Translations under genes and position numbers: made by a program | Notes under the pieces: model-generated | What the model saw: only the letters and a program-made list of their open reading frames with translations | Told to the model about the DNA's origin: nothing | Databases searched by the model: none | Assembly: GCF_003045775.1 (NCBI RefSeq) | Contig: NZ_PXNS01000016.1 | Span: forward strand, 62,001-126,000 | DNA from: Halomonas litopenaei | Lineage (GTDB): Bacteria; Pseudomonadota; Gammaproteobacteria; Pseudomonadales; Halomonadaceae | Direction of reading: 5' to 3' | Length of the DNA: 64,000 nucleotides | Part shown: in pieces, positions 44,540 through 53,885 of the stretch | How the letters are laid out: every line of letters starts with the position of its first letter | How positions within the stretch are numbered: the stretch's first letter is position 1

Positions 44540-45132
44540 GATCCCAGGCACCCCTTGAGTTGTTTCAGTGCACGATGCAGCCAGGTCTTGACGGTATTGA
44601 CCGGCTGGTCGAAGTGGCTTGCCAGTTCGGCCCGCGACCAGCCCTCCAGATAGGCCAGGCGCACCATTTGCTGCCGGCTCTCTTCCAGTTCATCAAGGCA
44701 CAACGTCAGCTGTGTCGACGTCTCGTCCTGGTGACGCTGATCGTAGGCGGAGGGCGTCTCGGCGACCCAGTTCTCGAGGATACTGTCGCTCTCGGTGGGC
44801 CGTGTCGGTGCCTTGCGTAGCTCGTCGATGGCCGCATTGCGGGCGATGGTCACCATCCAGGTGATGGCGGAGGCGCGCTCGCTCTCGAAGCGTCCGGCCT
44901 TCTGCCAGATGGTCACGTAGACCTCTTGGATGACATCGTTGGCCCAGGCCTGCTGCTTCAAGATACGTAACACCGTGCCGAAGAGTTTCGCCACGCTGGC
45001 CTCGTACAACTCGGCGAAGGCCTCCCGGTCCTTGTCGGCGACTCTGGACAGCAGATGAACCAGCCGCTCCGGGGAGGACAGCGGCGGGGATTCCTGGTGC
45101 GCCGGGGGCGGGGCGCGAAAGGCATTGGACAT
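44536..45132 (-). CDS. ECF RNA polymerase sigma factor
   Basis: 198 residues from MSNAFRAPPPAHQ. Region 2 (AFAELYEASVAKLFGTVLRILKQQAWANDVIQEVYVTIWQKA, ITWMVTIARNAAIDELRK) and region 4 (QMVRLAYLEGWSRAELASHFDQPVNTVKTWLHRALKQLKGCL) are intact. It is coupled with the anti-sigma gene. An upstream extension is rejected because it runs into the next gene. Its regulon cannot be read from the window. Confidence 0.92.
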   Translation of the reverse strand: MSNAFRAPPPAHQESPPLSSPERLVHLLSRVADKDREAFAELYEASVAKLFGTVLRILKQQAWANDVIQEVYVTIWQKAGRFESERASAITWMVTIARNAAIDELRKAPTRPTESDSILENWVAETPSAYDQRHQDETSTQLTLCLDELEESRQQMVRLAYLEGWSRAELASHFDQPVNTVKTWLHRALKQLKGCLGS

Positions 45133-45238
45133 GGCGGCGATCTCTGCGCTGCGGAGTGTTGTTGTCGTGGTGGCAGAAGGGTGACGCTGCCTGACCGGCA
45201 AGGTCAAGCAGCCTGTATCGACGGTATTGGACGATCGC

Positions 45239-47422
45239 TCAGGCGATGCCAGTGGGGTGGGAAGGTCTGCCTTCAGGCTCGAGTCCTGATAGGCGGGCCT
45301 CGCGCACCGGCGTGTCCCGGGGGGCGTGTCGGGGTTCCGCTGCGGCCGCTGCCACGAGGTGACCCTTGGCCAACAGTGCCTTGAGCTCTTCGGCCGGGAC
45401 CGGTTTGCTGAACAGGTAGCCCTGGTACTCGTGGCCCTGCAGCTGGCGGATAAAGGCCAGCTGTTCTTCGCTCTCGACACCTTCTGCGATGATATGAAGC
45501 CCCAGGCACCTGGCCAGCGAGATCACCGCCTGGACGATGGCCGCGTCCTGTTCGCAATCGACCACGCCTTGCATGAAGGTGCGGTCGATCTTCAGACGGT
45601 CCACGGGCAGATACTTCAACTGGGTCAAGTTGGAATAGCCGGTGCCGAAATCATCGATGGACAGCAGCACACCCATGTTGCGCAGGGTACTCAGTACTTC
45701 CAGGGCGCGATCAGGGTTCTGTACCAGGGTGCTTTCGGTCAGTTCGAGTTCCAGCAGGTGAGGGGGAAGCTCCGATTCGGCAAGCGCAGCCTCGATGGTG
45801 GCCACGAAGCCGCGATGATTGAGCTGAATGGCCGAGATGTTGACCGCCACCGGCAATGGCTCGCCGGACTCCTTGAGCCACTCGCTCGAGAACCGGCAGG
45901 CGGTGCGTAGCACCCATGCGCCCAGGGGAAGGATCAGGCCACAGTCTTCGGCGACGGGAATGATCTCGTCAGGGGTGACCTGGCCGAGTTCCTCATCGTG
46001 CCACCGCAGCAGCGCTTCGACGCCTGAGACCTCACCGCTGTCGACGCGGATCTTCGGTTGATAGGCCAGGCTCAGGCGATCCTCCTCGATGGCCTGAGTC
46101 AGGCGTCGCTCGAGGGTACTGCGCCGGTCCGCCTCGGAGGTCATGTCCAAGGCGAAGAACTGGAAGTTGTTGCGTCCCTGCTGCTTGGCGCGATACATGG
46201 CGGCGTCGGCGTGGACCATCAGGGCGTGCTTGCTGCGCCCGTGGTCGGGGTAAAGGCTGATGCCCAGGCTGGTGGAGACCTTGACCATGCTGTTGCCGAT
46301 CTGGAAGGGCTTGTCCAGCGAACTGACGATGCGCTGGGCCAGCGCTTCAGCGTCGCCGCGCCTGGCAACCTGATGGGTGACCACCATGAATTCGTCGCCG
46401 CCCACCCGGGCGACCAGGTCGCTGTCGCGCACCGCCATCTGCAGGCGTCGGGCCGCGCCCTTGATCAACTCGTCACCCACATGGTGGCCGAGGCCGTCAT
46501 TGACCTGCTTGAAGCGGTCCAGGTCGACGAAGAACACCGCGAAGGTATCGATGTTGTCCTCGAGCAGTTCATCGAGGTGCTCCTCGAGCTTCAGTCGGTT
46601 GGGCAGTTGGGTCAGGACGTCATGATGGACCAGGTCCTTGAGCTCCTGATTGGCCTGCTGTAGCGAACGTGCCAGCTGAGCATTGCGCGAGGACAGATGG
46701 GCGTCGTAGATCGACATCATCAACGCTGCCAGCATGATGCAGGTGGCGATCAGCGCCACCACGATGGCCAGCCGGTCGGTGCCGATGCCCGGGGCCGAGG
46801 CCGAGTAGCTCAGGGTGCGGTAGCTGGTGGCGGCCATGCCGGTGTAGTGCATGCCCGAAATGCCTGCGGCCATGACCAGCGAGGCCAGGCCACGTTGCCA
46901 CAGCGGGGAGCGTCCCCCCACCGGGTTGAGTCGAAAGGCCAGGCTGAGGGCGACCGCCGAGGCCAGCACGGCGATGACCACGGACAGGGCAAACAGGTCC
47001 GGTCGGTAGCGCAGGCTGTCTACCGACAGCATGGCCTCCATACCGATGTAGTGCATCAGGCAGACGCCGCTACCCATGATCAGCGCGCCGACGGCCAGGC
47101 GAGGACCGGTGAGGTGGCCTGACTGCACTGTTGCCAGTGCCAAGGCGGAAGCGAGAAGGCTCGCCAGCAGGGACGCCAGGGTAAGGGGGATCCCGTAGGC
47201 GAAGTGCGAGTCGGGGTCCATGGCCAGCATGCCGACGAAGTGCATCGACCAGATGCCGGTGCCCATGGCGAAGGCACCGCCGGCAAGCCACAGGTGGCGG
47301 GCAAGGCCCTGGCTCGCTCTGACGCGTCCGGCGAGATCGAGGGCAGTGAGCGAAGCGATGGCGGCGATGCCAAGGCTCAGGGCGACCAGTGCCGGGTTGT
47401 AGGACGCAAGCGAGTGGTCCAT
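45239..47422 (-). CDS. MHYT-GGDEF-EAL membrane protein (c-di-GMP turnover)
   Basis: 727 residues. An N-terminal seven-helix MHYT sensor carries the three motifs MHFVGM, MHYIGM and MHYTGM, thought to bind a metal and sense O2, CO or NO. A GGDEF domain with intact GGDEF (VARVGGDEFMVV) and an EAL domain with EALLRW, NISAIQL, ELTES, DDFGTGYSNL and IAEGVES follow. Both catalytic sites look competent, so it may make or degrade c-di-GMP. With adhesin and alginate genes nearby a biofilm role is plausible. Confidence 0.95.
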   Translation of the reverse strand: MDHSLASYNPALVALSLGIAAIASLTALDLAGRVRASQGLARHLWLAGGAFAMGTGIWSMHFVGMLAMDPDSHFAYGIPLTLASLLASLLASALALATVQSGHLTGPRLAVGALIMGSGVCLMHYIGMEAMLSVDSLRYRPDLFALSVVIAVLASAVALSLAFRLNPVGGRSPLWQRGLASLVMAAGISGMHYTGMAATSYRTLSYSASAPGIGTDRLAIVVALIATCIMLAALMMSIYDAHLSSRNAQLARSLQQANQELKDLVHHDVLTQLPNRLKLEEHLDELLEDNIDTFAVFFVDLDRFKQVNDGLGHHVGDELIKGAARRLQMAVRDSDLVARVGGDEFMVVTHQVARRGDAEALAQRIVSSLDKPFQIGNSMVKVSTSLGISLYPDHGRSKHALMVHADAAMYRAKQQGRNNFQFFALDMTSEADRRSTLERRLTQAIEEDRLSLAYQPKIRVDSGEVSGVEALLRWHDEELGQVTPDEIIPVAEDCGLILPLGAWVLRTACRFSSEWLKESGEPLPVAVNISAIQLNHRGFVATIEAALAESELPPHLLELELTESTLVQNPDRALEVLSTLRNMGVLLSIDDFGTGYSNLTQLKYLPVDRLKIDRTFMQGVVDCEQDAAIVQAVISLARCLGLHIIAEGVESEEQLAFIRQLQGHEYQGYLFSKPVPAEELKALLAKGHLVAAAAAEPRHAPRDTPVREARLSGLEPEGRPSHPTGIA

Positions 47423-47637
47423 GCAGGTGAGATCCTTGAGAGTAAAGTATTAGTATCGGCCAGGTGTCGCATTCACTTTACCCTCAGCCTTGTGCAGGAG
47501 GTGAGGCAATCTCCTGAAAAGCCAGCTTTTCTTAAGTTTCTGACGGAGTCTGGAGGGGGGATCTGTGGGTCGGTGGGGGCGCCGCAGGCCCTGCCGGGTA
47601 TCCTCGGCGGGACGGGGTCGCAGGAGATAACCGTGCT

Positions 47638-47667
47638 CCCCGGGAGAAGGCTGCGCTTCTCCCGGGG
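47638..47667 (-). terminator. Hairpin after the semialdehyde dehydrogenase gene
   Basis: CCCCGGGAGAAG, six-base loop, CTTCTCCCGGGG: a perfect 12-bp stem 20 bp beyond the dehydrogenase stop on the minus strand, without a T-tract. Confidence 0.65.
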
Positions 47668-47686
47668 GACTCAGGGTGTGTACACG

Positions 47687-49138
47687 CTAGCCATGGGCGG
47701 TGCACAGGTACTTGGTCTCGAGGTATTCCTCCATGCCCTCGAGGCCGCCTTCACGACCGAGGCCGGACTGCTTGACGCCGCCAAAGGGGACCTGGGGCCC
47801 GGTGATATCCATGGTGTTGGCACCCACCATGCCGACTTCCAGACGTTGCTGGTAGCGACGGATGCGCTGCTGGTCCTTGGCATAGACGTAGGCGGCCAGA
47901 CCGTAGACCGTGTCGTTGGCAGCGGCGATGGCCTCGTCATCGCTGTCGAAGGCGCGCACCGGGGCGAGGGGCGCGAAGGATTCTTCACTGGCGATGCGCA
48001 TATCATCGGTGAAGTCGGCCACCAGGGTCGGCATGAAGAAGCGTGGCCCTGGGGCCTGGTCCTGGCCGCGACCGAGCACGCGCGCCCCCCGGGATCTGGC
48101 GTCCTCTACCAGTTCGCGGGCCTTGGCCACCGCGTCGCGGTTGATCAGCGGGCCGATCTCGATGTCCTCATCGAAGCCGTTGCCCACCGGCATGTCATTC
48201 ATGCGCTGGGTGAAGCGCTCGATGAAGGTGTCGTAGAGAGAACGGTGGACGAACAGGCGGTTGGCCGCCACGCAGTCCTGTCCGCTGGTCTGGAAGCGGG
48301 CGGCGATGGCGCCTTCCACGGCGGCGTCCAGGTCGGCGTCCTCGCAGACGATGAAAGGGGCGTTGCCACCCAGCTCCATGGCGCTGCGCTTGACCGTGTC
48401 GGCGGCCTGAGCCAGCAGCGTCCGGCCGACCTCGGTGGAGCCGGTGAACGACAGCGCGCGAACGCGATTGTCGTCACAGACCTTTTCGGAAAAGCGCTTG
48501 CCGGGGCAGGTGAGGACGTTGAATTCGCCCCGGTTCAGCCCGGCCTGTTCGGCCAGTCTGGCCAGGGCAAGTGCGCAGAAAGGGGTCTGGCTTGCTGGAT
48601 TGACCAGGGTGGTGCAGCCCGCCGCCAGCGCGGCCCCGACCTTGCGGGTAATCATCGCCAGCGGGAAGTTCCAGGGGGTAATGATGGCCACCACGCCGAC
48701 CGGCTGGCGCAGCGTGCCAAGCGAGATGTCGGGGTCATCCGAGGCCAGGGTATCACCGGCGATGCGTCGCGCCTGGCCGGCAAACCAGCGCAGGAAGCTG
48801 GCGGCGTAATCGACCTCGCCACGGGCCTCGGCCAGGGGCTTGCCTTGCTCCAGGGTCATCAGGCGGGCCAGCGCCTCGGCGTTGTCCTGCATCGCCTGGT
48901 ACCAGGCCATCAGCGCGTCGGCGCGCTCCAGGGCGGGGGTGTCACGCCAGCGCTCGAAGGCCTGACTGGCGGCATCGATGGCCTCGCCCAACTGGTCTTC
49001 GGTCAGCTGGGGCACCTTGCCGATGGTCTTTTCGGTGGCCGGGTCTTCGACCTCCCGGGTCTTGCCGTCACTGGCCTCGACCCAACGTCCGCCAAGATAG
49101 GCATGGTCAGTCATCAGCTGGTTCTCAGGGGTGTGCAT
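47687..49138 (-). CDS. gabD: NAD(P)-dependent succinate-semialdehyde dehydrogenase type aldehyde dehydrogenase
   Basis: 483 residues from MHTPENQLMTDHAYLGG (AGGAG upstream). GabD-like blocks are PVGVVAIITPWNFPLAMITRKVGAALAAGCT, ELGGNAPFIVCEDADLDAAVEGAIAARFQTSGQDC with the catalytic Cys, SEESFAPLAP and GGVKQSGLGREGG. A longer frame continuing 218 codons upstream is antisense to the next gene and rejected. Substrate by family inference; no gab genes are adjacent. Confidence 0.88.
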   Translation of the reverse strand: MHTPENQLMTDHAYLGGRWVEASDGKTREVEDPATEKTIGKVPQLTEDQLGEAIDAASQAFERWRDTPALERADALMAWYQAMQDNAEALARLMTLEQGKPLAEARGEVDYAASFLRWFAGQARRIAGDTLASDDPDISLGTLRQPVGVVAIITPWNFPLAMITRKVGAALAAGCTTLVNPASQTPFCALALARLAEQAGLNRGEFNVLTCPGKRFSEKVCDDNRVRALSFTGSTEVGRTLLAQAADTVKRSAMELGGNAPFIVCEDADLDAAVEGAIAARFQTSGQDCVAANRLFVHRSLYDTFIERFTQRMNDMPVGNGFDEDIEIGPLINRDAVAKARELVEDARSRGARVLGRGQDQAPGPRFFMPTLVADFTDDMRIASEESFAPLAPVRAFDSDDEAIAAANDTVYGLAAYVYAKDQQRIRRYQQRLEVGMVGANTMDITGPQVPFGGVKQSGLGREGGLEGMEEYLETKYLCTAHG

Positions 49139-49291
49139 AGGGGCAATCTCCTGAAGAAGTTCCGTTTCCGACCTCCCCAAACTACGCTGCAACGAGCATG
49201 TCCTCAAGCCGGGCTCGGAGTGGTAGGGTGGGGACGAATCGACACCGGACGTCCCTGTGGATCCCCCGCAGGGGCGATGACAGGAGGTCCC

Positions 49292-50563
49292 ATGAACGTT
49301 CGCAGTGAAGGCGTGGTGATCGTAGGTGGTGGTGCCGGCGGCCTCGAGCTTGCCATCCGGCTGGCCAAGGCAGGCCATAAGGACGTATTGCTGATCGACC
49401 GTAGCGCCACCCATGTGTGGAAACCGCGGTTGCATGAGCTTGCCGCCGGTTTTCGGCGTGGCGAGGTCGATGAGCTGGACTACGCAGGACTCGCCGAGCA
49501 CTGGGGGTTTGGCTTCGAGCGCGGTGAACTCGCGGACATCGATCCCGAGGCGCGTACCCTGACCCTGGCCGAGTGGCCCGAAGACGACGGTCGGGTGAGG
49601 GTGCCCGGTCGCTGCATCGGCTACCAGGCGGTGGTGCTGGCGATTGGCGGGGTGACCCCGGACATGGGCGTGGAGGGCGTGCTCGAGCATGCCCTGATGC
49701 TCGACAGCGAGGCCGACGCCGAGCGACTGTTCGAGCGCTTCTCGACGGGTCTGCTGGCGCATCGCGCCGGGCAGCGCAGTGATCCCTTCCATATCGCCAT
49801 CGTCGGTTCAGGGGCCACCGGGGTGGAACTGGCAGGGCTGCTGGCCACCGAGGCGCGGGCCTCGAGTGTGGCCCCACGAGAGTGCCAGCCCAGGGTCAAG
49901 GTGACCCTGCTGGAGGCGACTGATACCTTCATGCCGGGCATGGAGGATGAGGTGCGCCAGTCCATCCGCAAGCGCCTTTTGAATGTCGGCATCGACATCC
50001 ATACCGAACAACAGGTCAGTCGCGTCGATCGCGACCGTCTGACCACCGATGGCGGCGACGAGTTTCCGGCGGACCTGACCATCTGGGCGGCCGGTCGCGT
50101 GGGGCCGCCGGTGGCCGATTCGATCGACGCGCTGGCGACCAACAAGAAGCGCCAGTGGCGGGTGAAGCCGACCCTGCAGAGTGTCGACAGTGATCACGTC
50201 TTTGCGCTGGGCGACTGCTCGGTTATTGACGACGAGCCCGCACCGCCCACCGCCCAGGCGGCCAGCGAGCAGGCAGAACATCTGGCCAAGGAGTTGCCGC
50301 GTTTTCTCGCGGGGGAAACGCCGGCGCCCTTCGTCTACGAGGACAAGGGTACGCTGCTGTCGCTGGGTGAGGCCGGCAGCGTCGGCGAAGTGAAAGGCTG
50401 GTTCGCCGATGACGTCCAGTTGCGCGGGCGACTCGCGCGGGCGGCCTACCAGGGGCTGCAGCGCCAGCACCAGTTCATCCTGCTGGGGCCGCTCAAGGGT
50501 ACCGCCGAGGCGCTGAGCGACGTCCTCGGCCGCTCGGTCGGGCCACGCCTGAAGATTCACTGA
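49292..50563 (+). CDS. NAD(P)/FAD-dependent oxidoreductase, type II NADH dehydrogenase-like
   Basis: 423 residues from the ATG at 49292 with a perfect AGGAGG. FAD-binding VVIVGGGAGGLELAIRLA, WKPRLHELAAG, NAD-binding HIAIVGSGATGVELAGLL, ADLTIWAAGR and HVFALGDCS are typical of NDH-2. It ends in LLGPLKGTAEALSDVLGRSVGP, without an obvious membrane helix. It probably feeds electrons from NADH to quinone without proton pumping. It is divergent from the semialdehyde dehydrogenase. Confidence 0.9.
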   Translation: MNVRSEGVVIVGGGAGGLELAIRLAKAGHKDVLLIDRSATHVWKPRLHELAAGFRRGEVDELDYAGLAEHWGFGFERGELADIDPEARTLTLAEWPEDDGRVRVPGRCIGYQAVVLAIGGVTPDMGVEGVLEHALMLDSEADAERLFERFSTGLLAHRAGQRSDPFHIAIVGSGATGVELAGLLATEARASSVAPRECQPRVKVTLLEATDTFMPGMEDEVRQSIRKRLLNVGIDIHTEQQVSRVDRDRLTTDGGDEFPADLTIWAAGRVGPPVADSIDALATNKKRQWRVKPTLQSVDSDHVFALGDCSVIDDEPAPPTAQAASEQAEHLAKELPRFLAGETPAPFVYEDKGTLLSLGEAGSVGEVKGWFADDVQLRGRLARAAYQGLQRQHQFILLGPLKGTAEALSDVLGRSVGPRLKIH

Positions 50564-50624
50564 CCACGCGTTGCGTGCGCAGGCGGCCGCCACGCCCCTG
50601 GCAAAGCGTCGGCGGCCGCTCGAC

Positions 50625-51314
50625 TCAGCTCGGATCGATGGTCAACAAAAGGCGCGTCTCCCCTGCCTGCTGCGCCGGGCTGCGATGTACCAGTCCGCGG
50701 CCCTCGTTGCCGCTCCAGCCGTCTCCCTTCAACAGTGCCAGGTCGCCGGTGCCCAGCCGCTGAATGGCATGGGCCTGGCGAAGCGTCTCGGGCTTATCCG
50801 GCGAGGGTGCGCCGAGCCCGGCGCGATTGACCGCAGACTCGGGCAGCCATTCGCTGCCCGGCCCCCGATAGCTGGTGACCAGTCGCACCGGCAACTTGTC
50901 GCAGTGAAAGCGTGGACACATGGCGCTGTCCAGCAGGCGGAGCCGTATTCCCAGAGTGTCGGTGTCAAACAGCATCGCCATGGCCTGGGTCAACAGCACG
51001 ACGTCGTCTACCAGGGGGCAGGCTTGCTCCGGGGCGGGCATGCTGCGCCGGAGTTCTCGCTTCATGGCGGCGTCGGGAACTCCCAGCCACTGGAAGCTCC
51101 AGCGACGCTCGGTATCGCACTGTGCCTGGATGCTGCGTTCCAGGCTGGGGGACAGCGCGCGCTGCATCACCGCGATGGTGGTGCCTTGCTCGAAGATGCG
51201 CGGCAGGATCGAGGCATCGATACCCTGGGCCCAGTGGACACTTGGCTGCGACTCGCAAGACGCGGTCGGGGCGTCCCCGTCGACGCAGGTGGACAGTGAG
51301 CAGGACAGCGACAT
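50625..51314 (-). CDS. DUF1826 family protein
   Basis: 229 residues from MSLSCSLSTCVDGD (GGAGA upstream). It contains the family core CPRFHCDKLPVRLVTSYRGPGSEWLPE and LLKGDGWSGNEGRGLVHRSP, with conserved His, Cys and Asp suited to metal binding. DUF1826 genes are typically next to COG0523 zinc GTPases under Zur, as here across a palindrome. Function unknown; probably a zinc-limitation response. Confidence 0.88.
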   Translation of the reverse strand: MSLSCSLSTCVDGDAPTASCESQPSVHWAQGIDASILPRIFEQGTTIAVMQRALSPSLERSIQAQCDTERRWSFQWLGVPDAAMKRELRRSMPAPEQACPLVDDVVLLTQAMAMLFDTDTLGIRLRLLDSAMCPRFHCDKLPVRLVTSYRGPGSEWLPESAVNRAGLGAPSPDKPETLRQAHAIQRLGTGDLALLKGDGWSGNEGRGLVHRSPAQQAGETRLLLTIDPS

Positions 51315-51341
51315 CTTGGCGTCTCCATGGGATGTGTTTAC

Positions 51342-51360
51342 AATGTTATAACGTAACATT
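51342..51360. promoter_or_regulatory. Zur-box-like palindrome AATGTTATAACGTAACATT
   Basis: Seven-base arms AATGTTA/TAACATT around TAACG, in the divergent region between the DUF1826 and COG0523 genes. It resembles the gammaproteobacterial Zur box (ATGTTATA-N-TATAACAT) and could repress both genes when zinc is sufficient. Confidence 0.75.
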
Positions 51361-51428
51361 TAAAACAAGGAAAGCGCCTCGTGCCGCGAGGGCTTTCCTT
51401 TGCGAGCGCACATCGGGAGAACAGGTTC

Positions 51429-52652
51429 ATGAATGATGCCAGGTTGCCGGTCACGGTACTGTCAGGCTTTCTGGGAGCCGGCAAGACCACCTTGCTGAAT
51501 CACCTTCTGGCCAATCGCCAGGGGCGTCGGGTCGCGGTCATCGTCAATGACATGAGCGAGGTCAATATCGACGCCGCCCTGGTGCGCGGTGGGCCTGGGG
51601 CATCAGACGAGCTGGAGGACGGGGTCACGCTGAACCGTGCCGAAGAGCGCCTGGTGGAGATGAGCAACGGCTGTATCTGCTGCACCCTGCGCGAGGACCT
51701 GTTGATCGAGGTCCGCAGGCTGGCCGAGGAGGGGCGCTTCGACAGCCTGGTGATCGAATCCACCGGTATCTCGGAACCCCTGCCGGTGGCGGAGACCTTT
51801 ACCTTCGCCGATGAGGACGGTCAGTGCCTGTCCGAGATCGCCAGACTCGATACCCTGGTCACCGTGGTCGATGGCGCCAATTTTCTGAGCCAGTACGCTG
51901 AAGCCCGCTCCCTCAAGGAGGCGGGGGAGTCGCTGGGCGAGGACGATGAGCGCAATGTCGCCGACCTGCTGGTGGACCAGATCGAGTTCTGCGATGTGCT
52001 GGCGATCAGCAAGTGCGACCTGATCTCGGCGCAGCAATTGGCGGAGGTCGAGGCGGTACTGCGCGCCCTCAATCCCGAGGCCGACATCGTCCACATGGTC
52101 CAGGGCGAGGTGGCGCTGTCGCGGGTACTGGATACCGGTCGCTTCAGCTTCGAGCGGGCCCAGCGGGCGCCGGGCTGGCTCAAGGAGCTGCGCGGTGAGC
52201 ATGTGCCGGAAACCGAGGAGTACGGTATCTCGAGTTTTGCCTATGAGGCGCGCCGCCCCTTCCACCCGCGCAGGTTTCATGAACTGCTGCATGGCGACTG
52301 GTTCGGTGGCACCTTGCTGCGCTCCAAGGGGTTCTTCTGGCTTGCCAGCCGTCCTCAGTTCGCCGGTCAGTGGAGTCAGGCGGGAGGCATCGCTCACCAC
52401 GGCCTGGCGGGTCGCTTCTGGCGGGCGGTACCCGAGGATCAGTGGCCCGAGGACCCGGAGTATCGCGAGGCGATTCTGGCCAAATGGCAGGAGCCCTTCG
52501 GTGATATGCGCCAGGAACTGGTGTTCATCGGCCAGAACCTGGCGGAGCATCGCATTCGTCAGGCGCTGGATGAGTGCCTGCTGAGCGAATCGGAGCTGGC
52601 CCTCGGTATGGACGCCTGGGTCGACTCGGATGACCCTTTCCCGTCCTGGTAA
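51429..52652 (+). CDS. COG0523 GTP-dependent metallochaperone (ZigA/CobW family)
   Basis: 407 residues from the ATG at 51429 (GGGAGAAC upstream). The P-loop SGFLGAGKTTLLNHLL, the metal-binding GCICCTL (CxCC), ESTGISEP and ISKCDL (NKxD-like) are present, with a CobW C-terminal domain (RRPFHPRRFHELL, GFFWLASRP). It is thought to deliver zinc to client enzymes under zinc starvation. Context with DUF1826 and a Zur-like box supports this. Confidence 0.93.
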   Translation: MNDARLPVTVLSGFLGAGKTTLLNHLLANRQGRRVAVIVNDMSEVNIDAALVRGGPGASDELEDGVTLNRAEERLVEMSNGCICCTLREDLLIEVRRLAEEGRFDSLVIESTGISEPLPVAETFTFADEDGQCLSEIARLDTLVTVVDGANFLSQYAEARSLKEAGESLGEDDERNVADLLVDQIEFCDVLAISKCDLISAQQLAEVEAVLRALNPEADIVHMVQGEVALSRVLDTGRFSFERAQRAPGWLKELRGEHVPETEEYGISSFAYEARRPFHPRRFHELLHGDWFGGTLLRSKGFFWLASRPQFAGQWSQAGGIAHHGLAGRFWRAVPEDQWPEDPEYREAILAKWQEPFGDMRQELVFIGQNLAEHRIRQALDECLLSESELALGMDAWVDSDDPFPSW

Positions 52653-52712
52653 AACCAGGCTATCGACGCTGGCTCAGTGAGTCAGCCCAGGCTGTCCGAT
52701 CAGGCCATCCGC

Positions 52713-53852
52713 TCAGCCAATCAGGCCAGCTAGAGGGCCCACCTGCCGACTGTCGGGAAAGACCTGCTCGGCCAGGGGATCGAGGTCGAGGCCAAGGTGG
52801 TCACGCAGCACACCCTTGAGGACGGCGCGGGTGTCCTGGGAGGCGATCAGATCACGGTCGTCACGCAACCTGGCGAGCCCCGGCCACTGGCCGTGGACGC
52901 GCCCCCCTCGAATGGCGCCACCGGCCAGCAGGATGCAGCTGGCGGTGCCATGATCGGTGCCGCCGGTGCCGTTGACGGCCACCGTGCGGCCAAACTCGGT
53001 GATGACCACTACGGCGGTGTGCTGCCAGCGCTCGCCGAGCTTGCCGTGCAGCGCCGCAAGCCCGCTATCCAGCTGTTCAAGCTTGCGTGACAGCACCGCA
53101 TTCTGGCGAGCGTGGGTGTCCCAGCCGTCGTCTTCCACCATGGCGATCTGGGGGCCATCCGCGGCGGCCAGGAACTGTGCTGCCGCCGCCAGGGTGTCCT
53201 TCAGGAGGCCACCGCTGTCGATATCGGTGGGGGCCATCTGCTGCATCGCCAGGGCGCGCTCGAACACCGGGCCCAGCCGGGGATCCTGTCGATAGAGCGC
53301 AGCGACCCGCTGGGCCAGTGACGGCTGGGTGGTGCCGTGCGCCGACGGCGACCAGGTGGCGAAGGGGGCCGGCCCACGGATCAACAACGGGCGCGAGGAG
53401 GTGAGGCCCAGTCCCTGGGTGTCGCCGAGGCTGCCCACCGCACGGTTCAGCCAGCCGGTGCGGCTTCCTGTGGGGGTGGCGGTGCCGTTTTCCAGGCACT
53501 CCTGGGCGTCGAAGTGCGAGCGTCCCTGATAGGGCAGTCCGCAGGCGTGAACCACAGCGAAGTCGCCGGCCTGGTAGAGACGGTGGCAGAAGGCCAGTGA
53601 CGGATGCAGCGAAAAGGTCCCGTCCAGTCGTGGTGCAACGACTCCTTCCTGCGATGCCAGGCTACCGCGCAAGCGCTGGTAGGCGGGGTCGCTGTCGCAG
53701 GGGACGGCGGCGAGGCCATCGAGGGCACCGCGCAGCAGCACGACGACCAGGCGGCGCTTGCCGAGCGGGGAGTCTGCCGCAGCCAGCGAGGGCCACAGCA
53801 GCAGGCTGGTGCCTACGCCCAGCGCCTTGAGAAACTCGCGTCGGTTGAACAT
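52713..53852 (-). CDS. DUF1501 family protein (Tat-exported)
   Basis: 379 residues from MFNRREFLKALGVGTSLLLWPSLAAA, with a twin-arginine signal (RREFLK). Conserved blocks are VVVLLRGALDGLAAV, HACGLPYQGRSHFDAQECLE, VEDDGWDTHARQN, VVVITEFGRTVAVNGTGGTDHGTAS. The fold is alkaline-phosphatase/sulfatase-like. It follows the DUF1800 gene by 33 bp, its usual partner. Periplasmic or surface role unknown. Confidence 0.9.
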   Translation of the reverse strand: MFNRREFLKALGVGTSLLLWPSLAAADSPLGKRRLVVVLLRGALDGLAAVPCDSDPAYQRLRGSLASQEGVVAPRLDGTFSLHPSLAFCHRLYQAGDFAVVHACGLPYQGRSHFDAQECLENGTATPTGSRTGWLNRAVGSLGDTQGLGLTSSRPLLIRGPAPFATWSPSAHGTTQPSLAQRVAALYRQDPRLGPVFERALAMQQMAPTDIDSGGLLKDTLAAAAQFLAAADGPQIAMVEDDGWDTHARQNAVLSRKLEQLDSGLAALHGKLGERWQHTAVVVITEFGRTVAVNGTGGTDHGTASCILLAGGAIRGGRVHGQWPGLARLRDDRDLIASQDTRAVLKGVLRDHLGLDLDPLAEQVFPDSRQVGPLAGLIG

Positions 53853-53885
53853 GGCGGATTCCATTGGGTGGTGTCGCGACGGCGC

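Noticed and set aside
47204..49291. Very long open frame on the plus strand running into the NDH-2-like gene
   Set aside because: It is antisense to the well-supported semialdehyde dehydrogenase and MHYT-GGDEF-EAL start; only the part from 49292 has family motifs and an AGGAGG site. High GC gives such open antisense frames.
49139..49792. N-terminal extension of the semialdehyde dehydrogenase frame
   Set aside because: Antisense to the NDH-2-like gene, no aldehyde dehydrogenase similarity, and the ATG at 49138 has a proper ribosome site.
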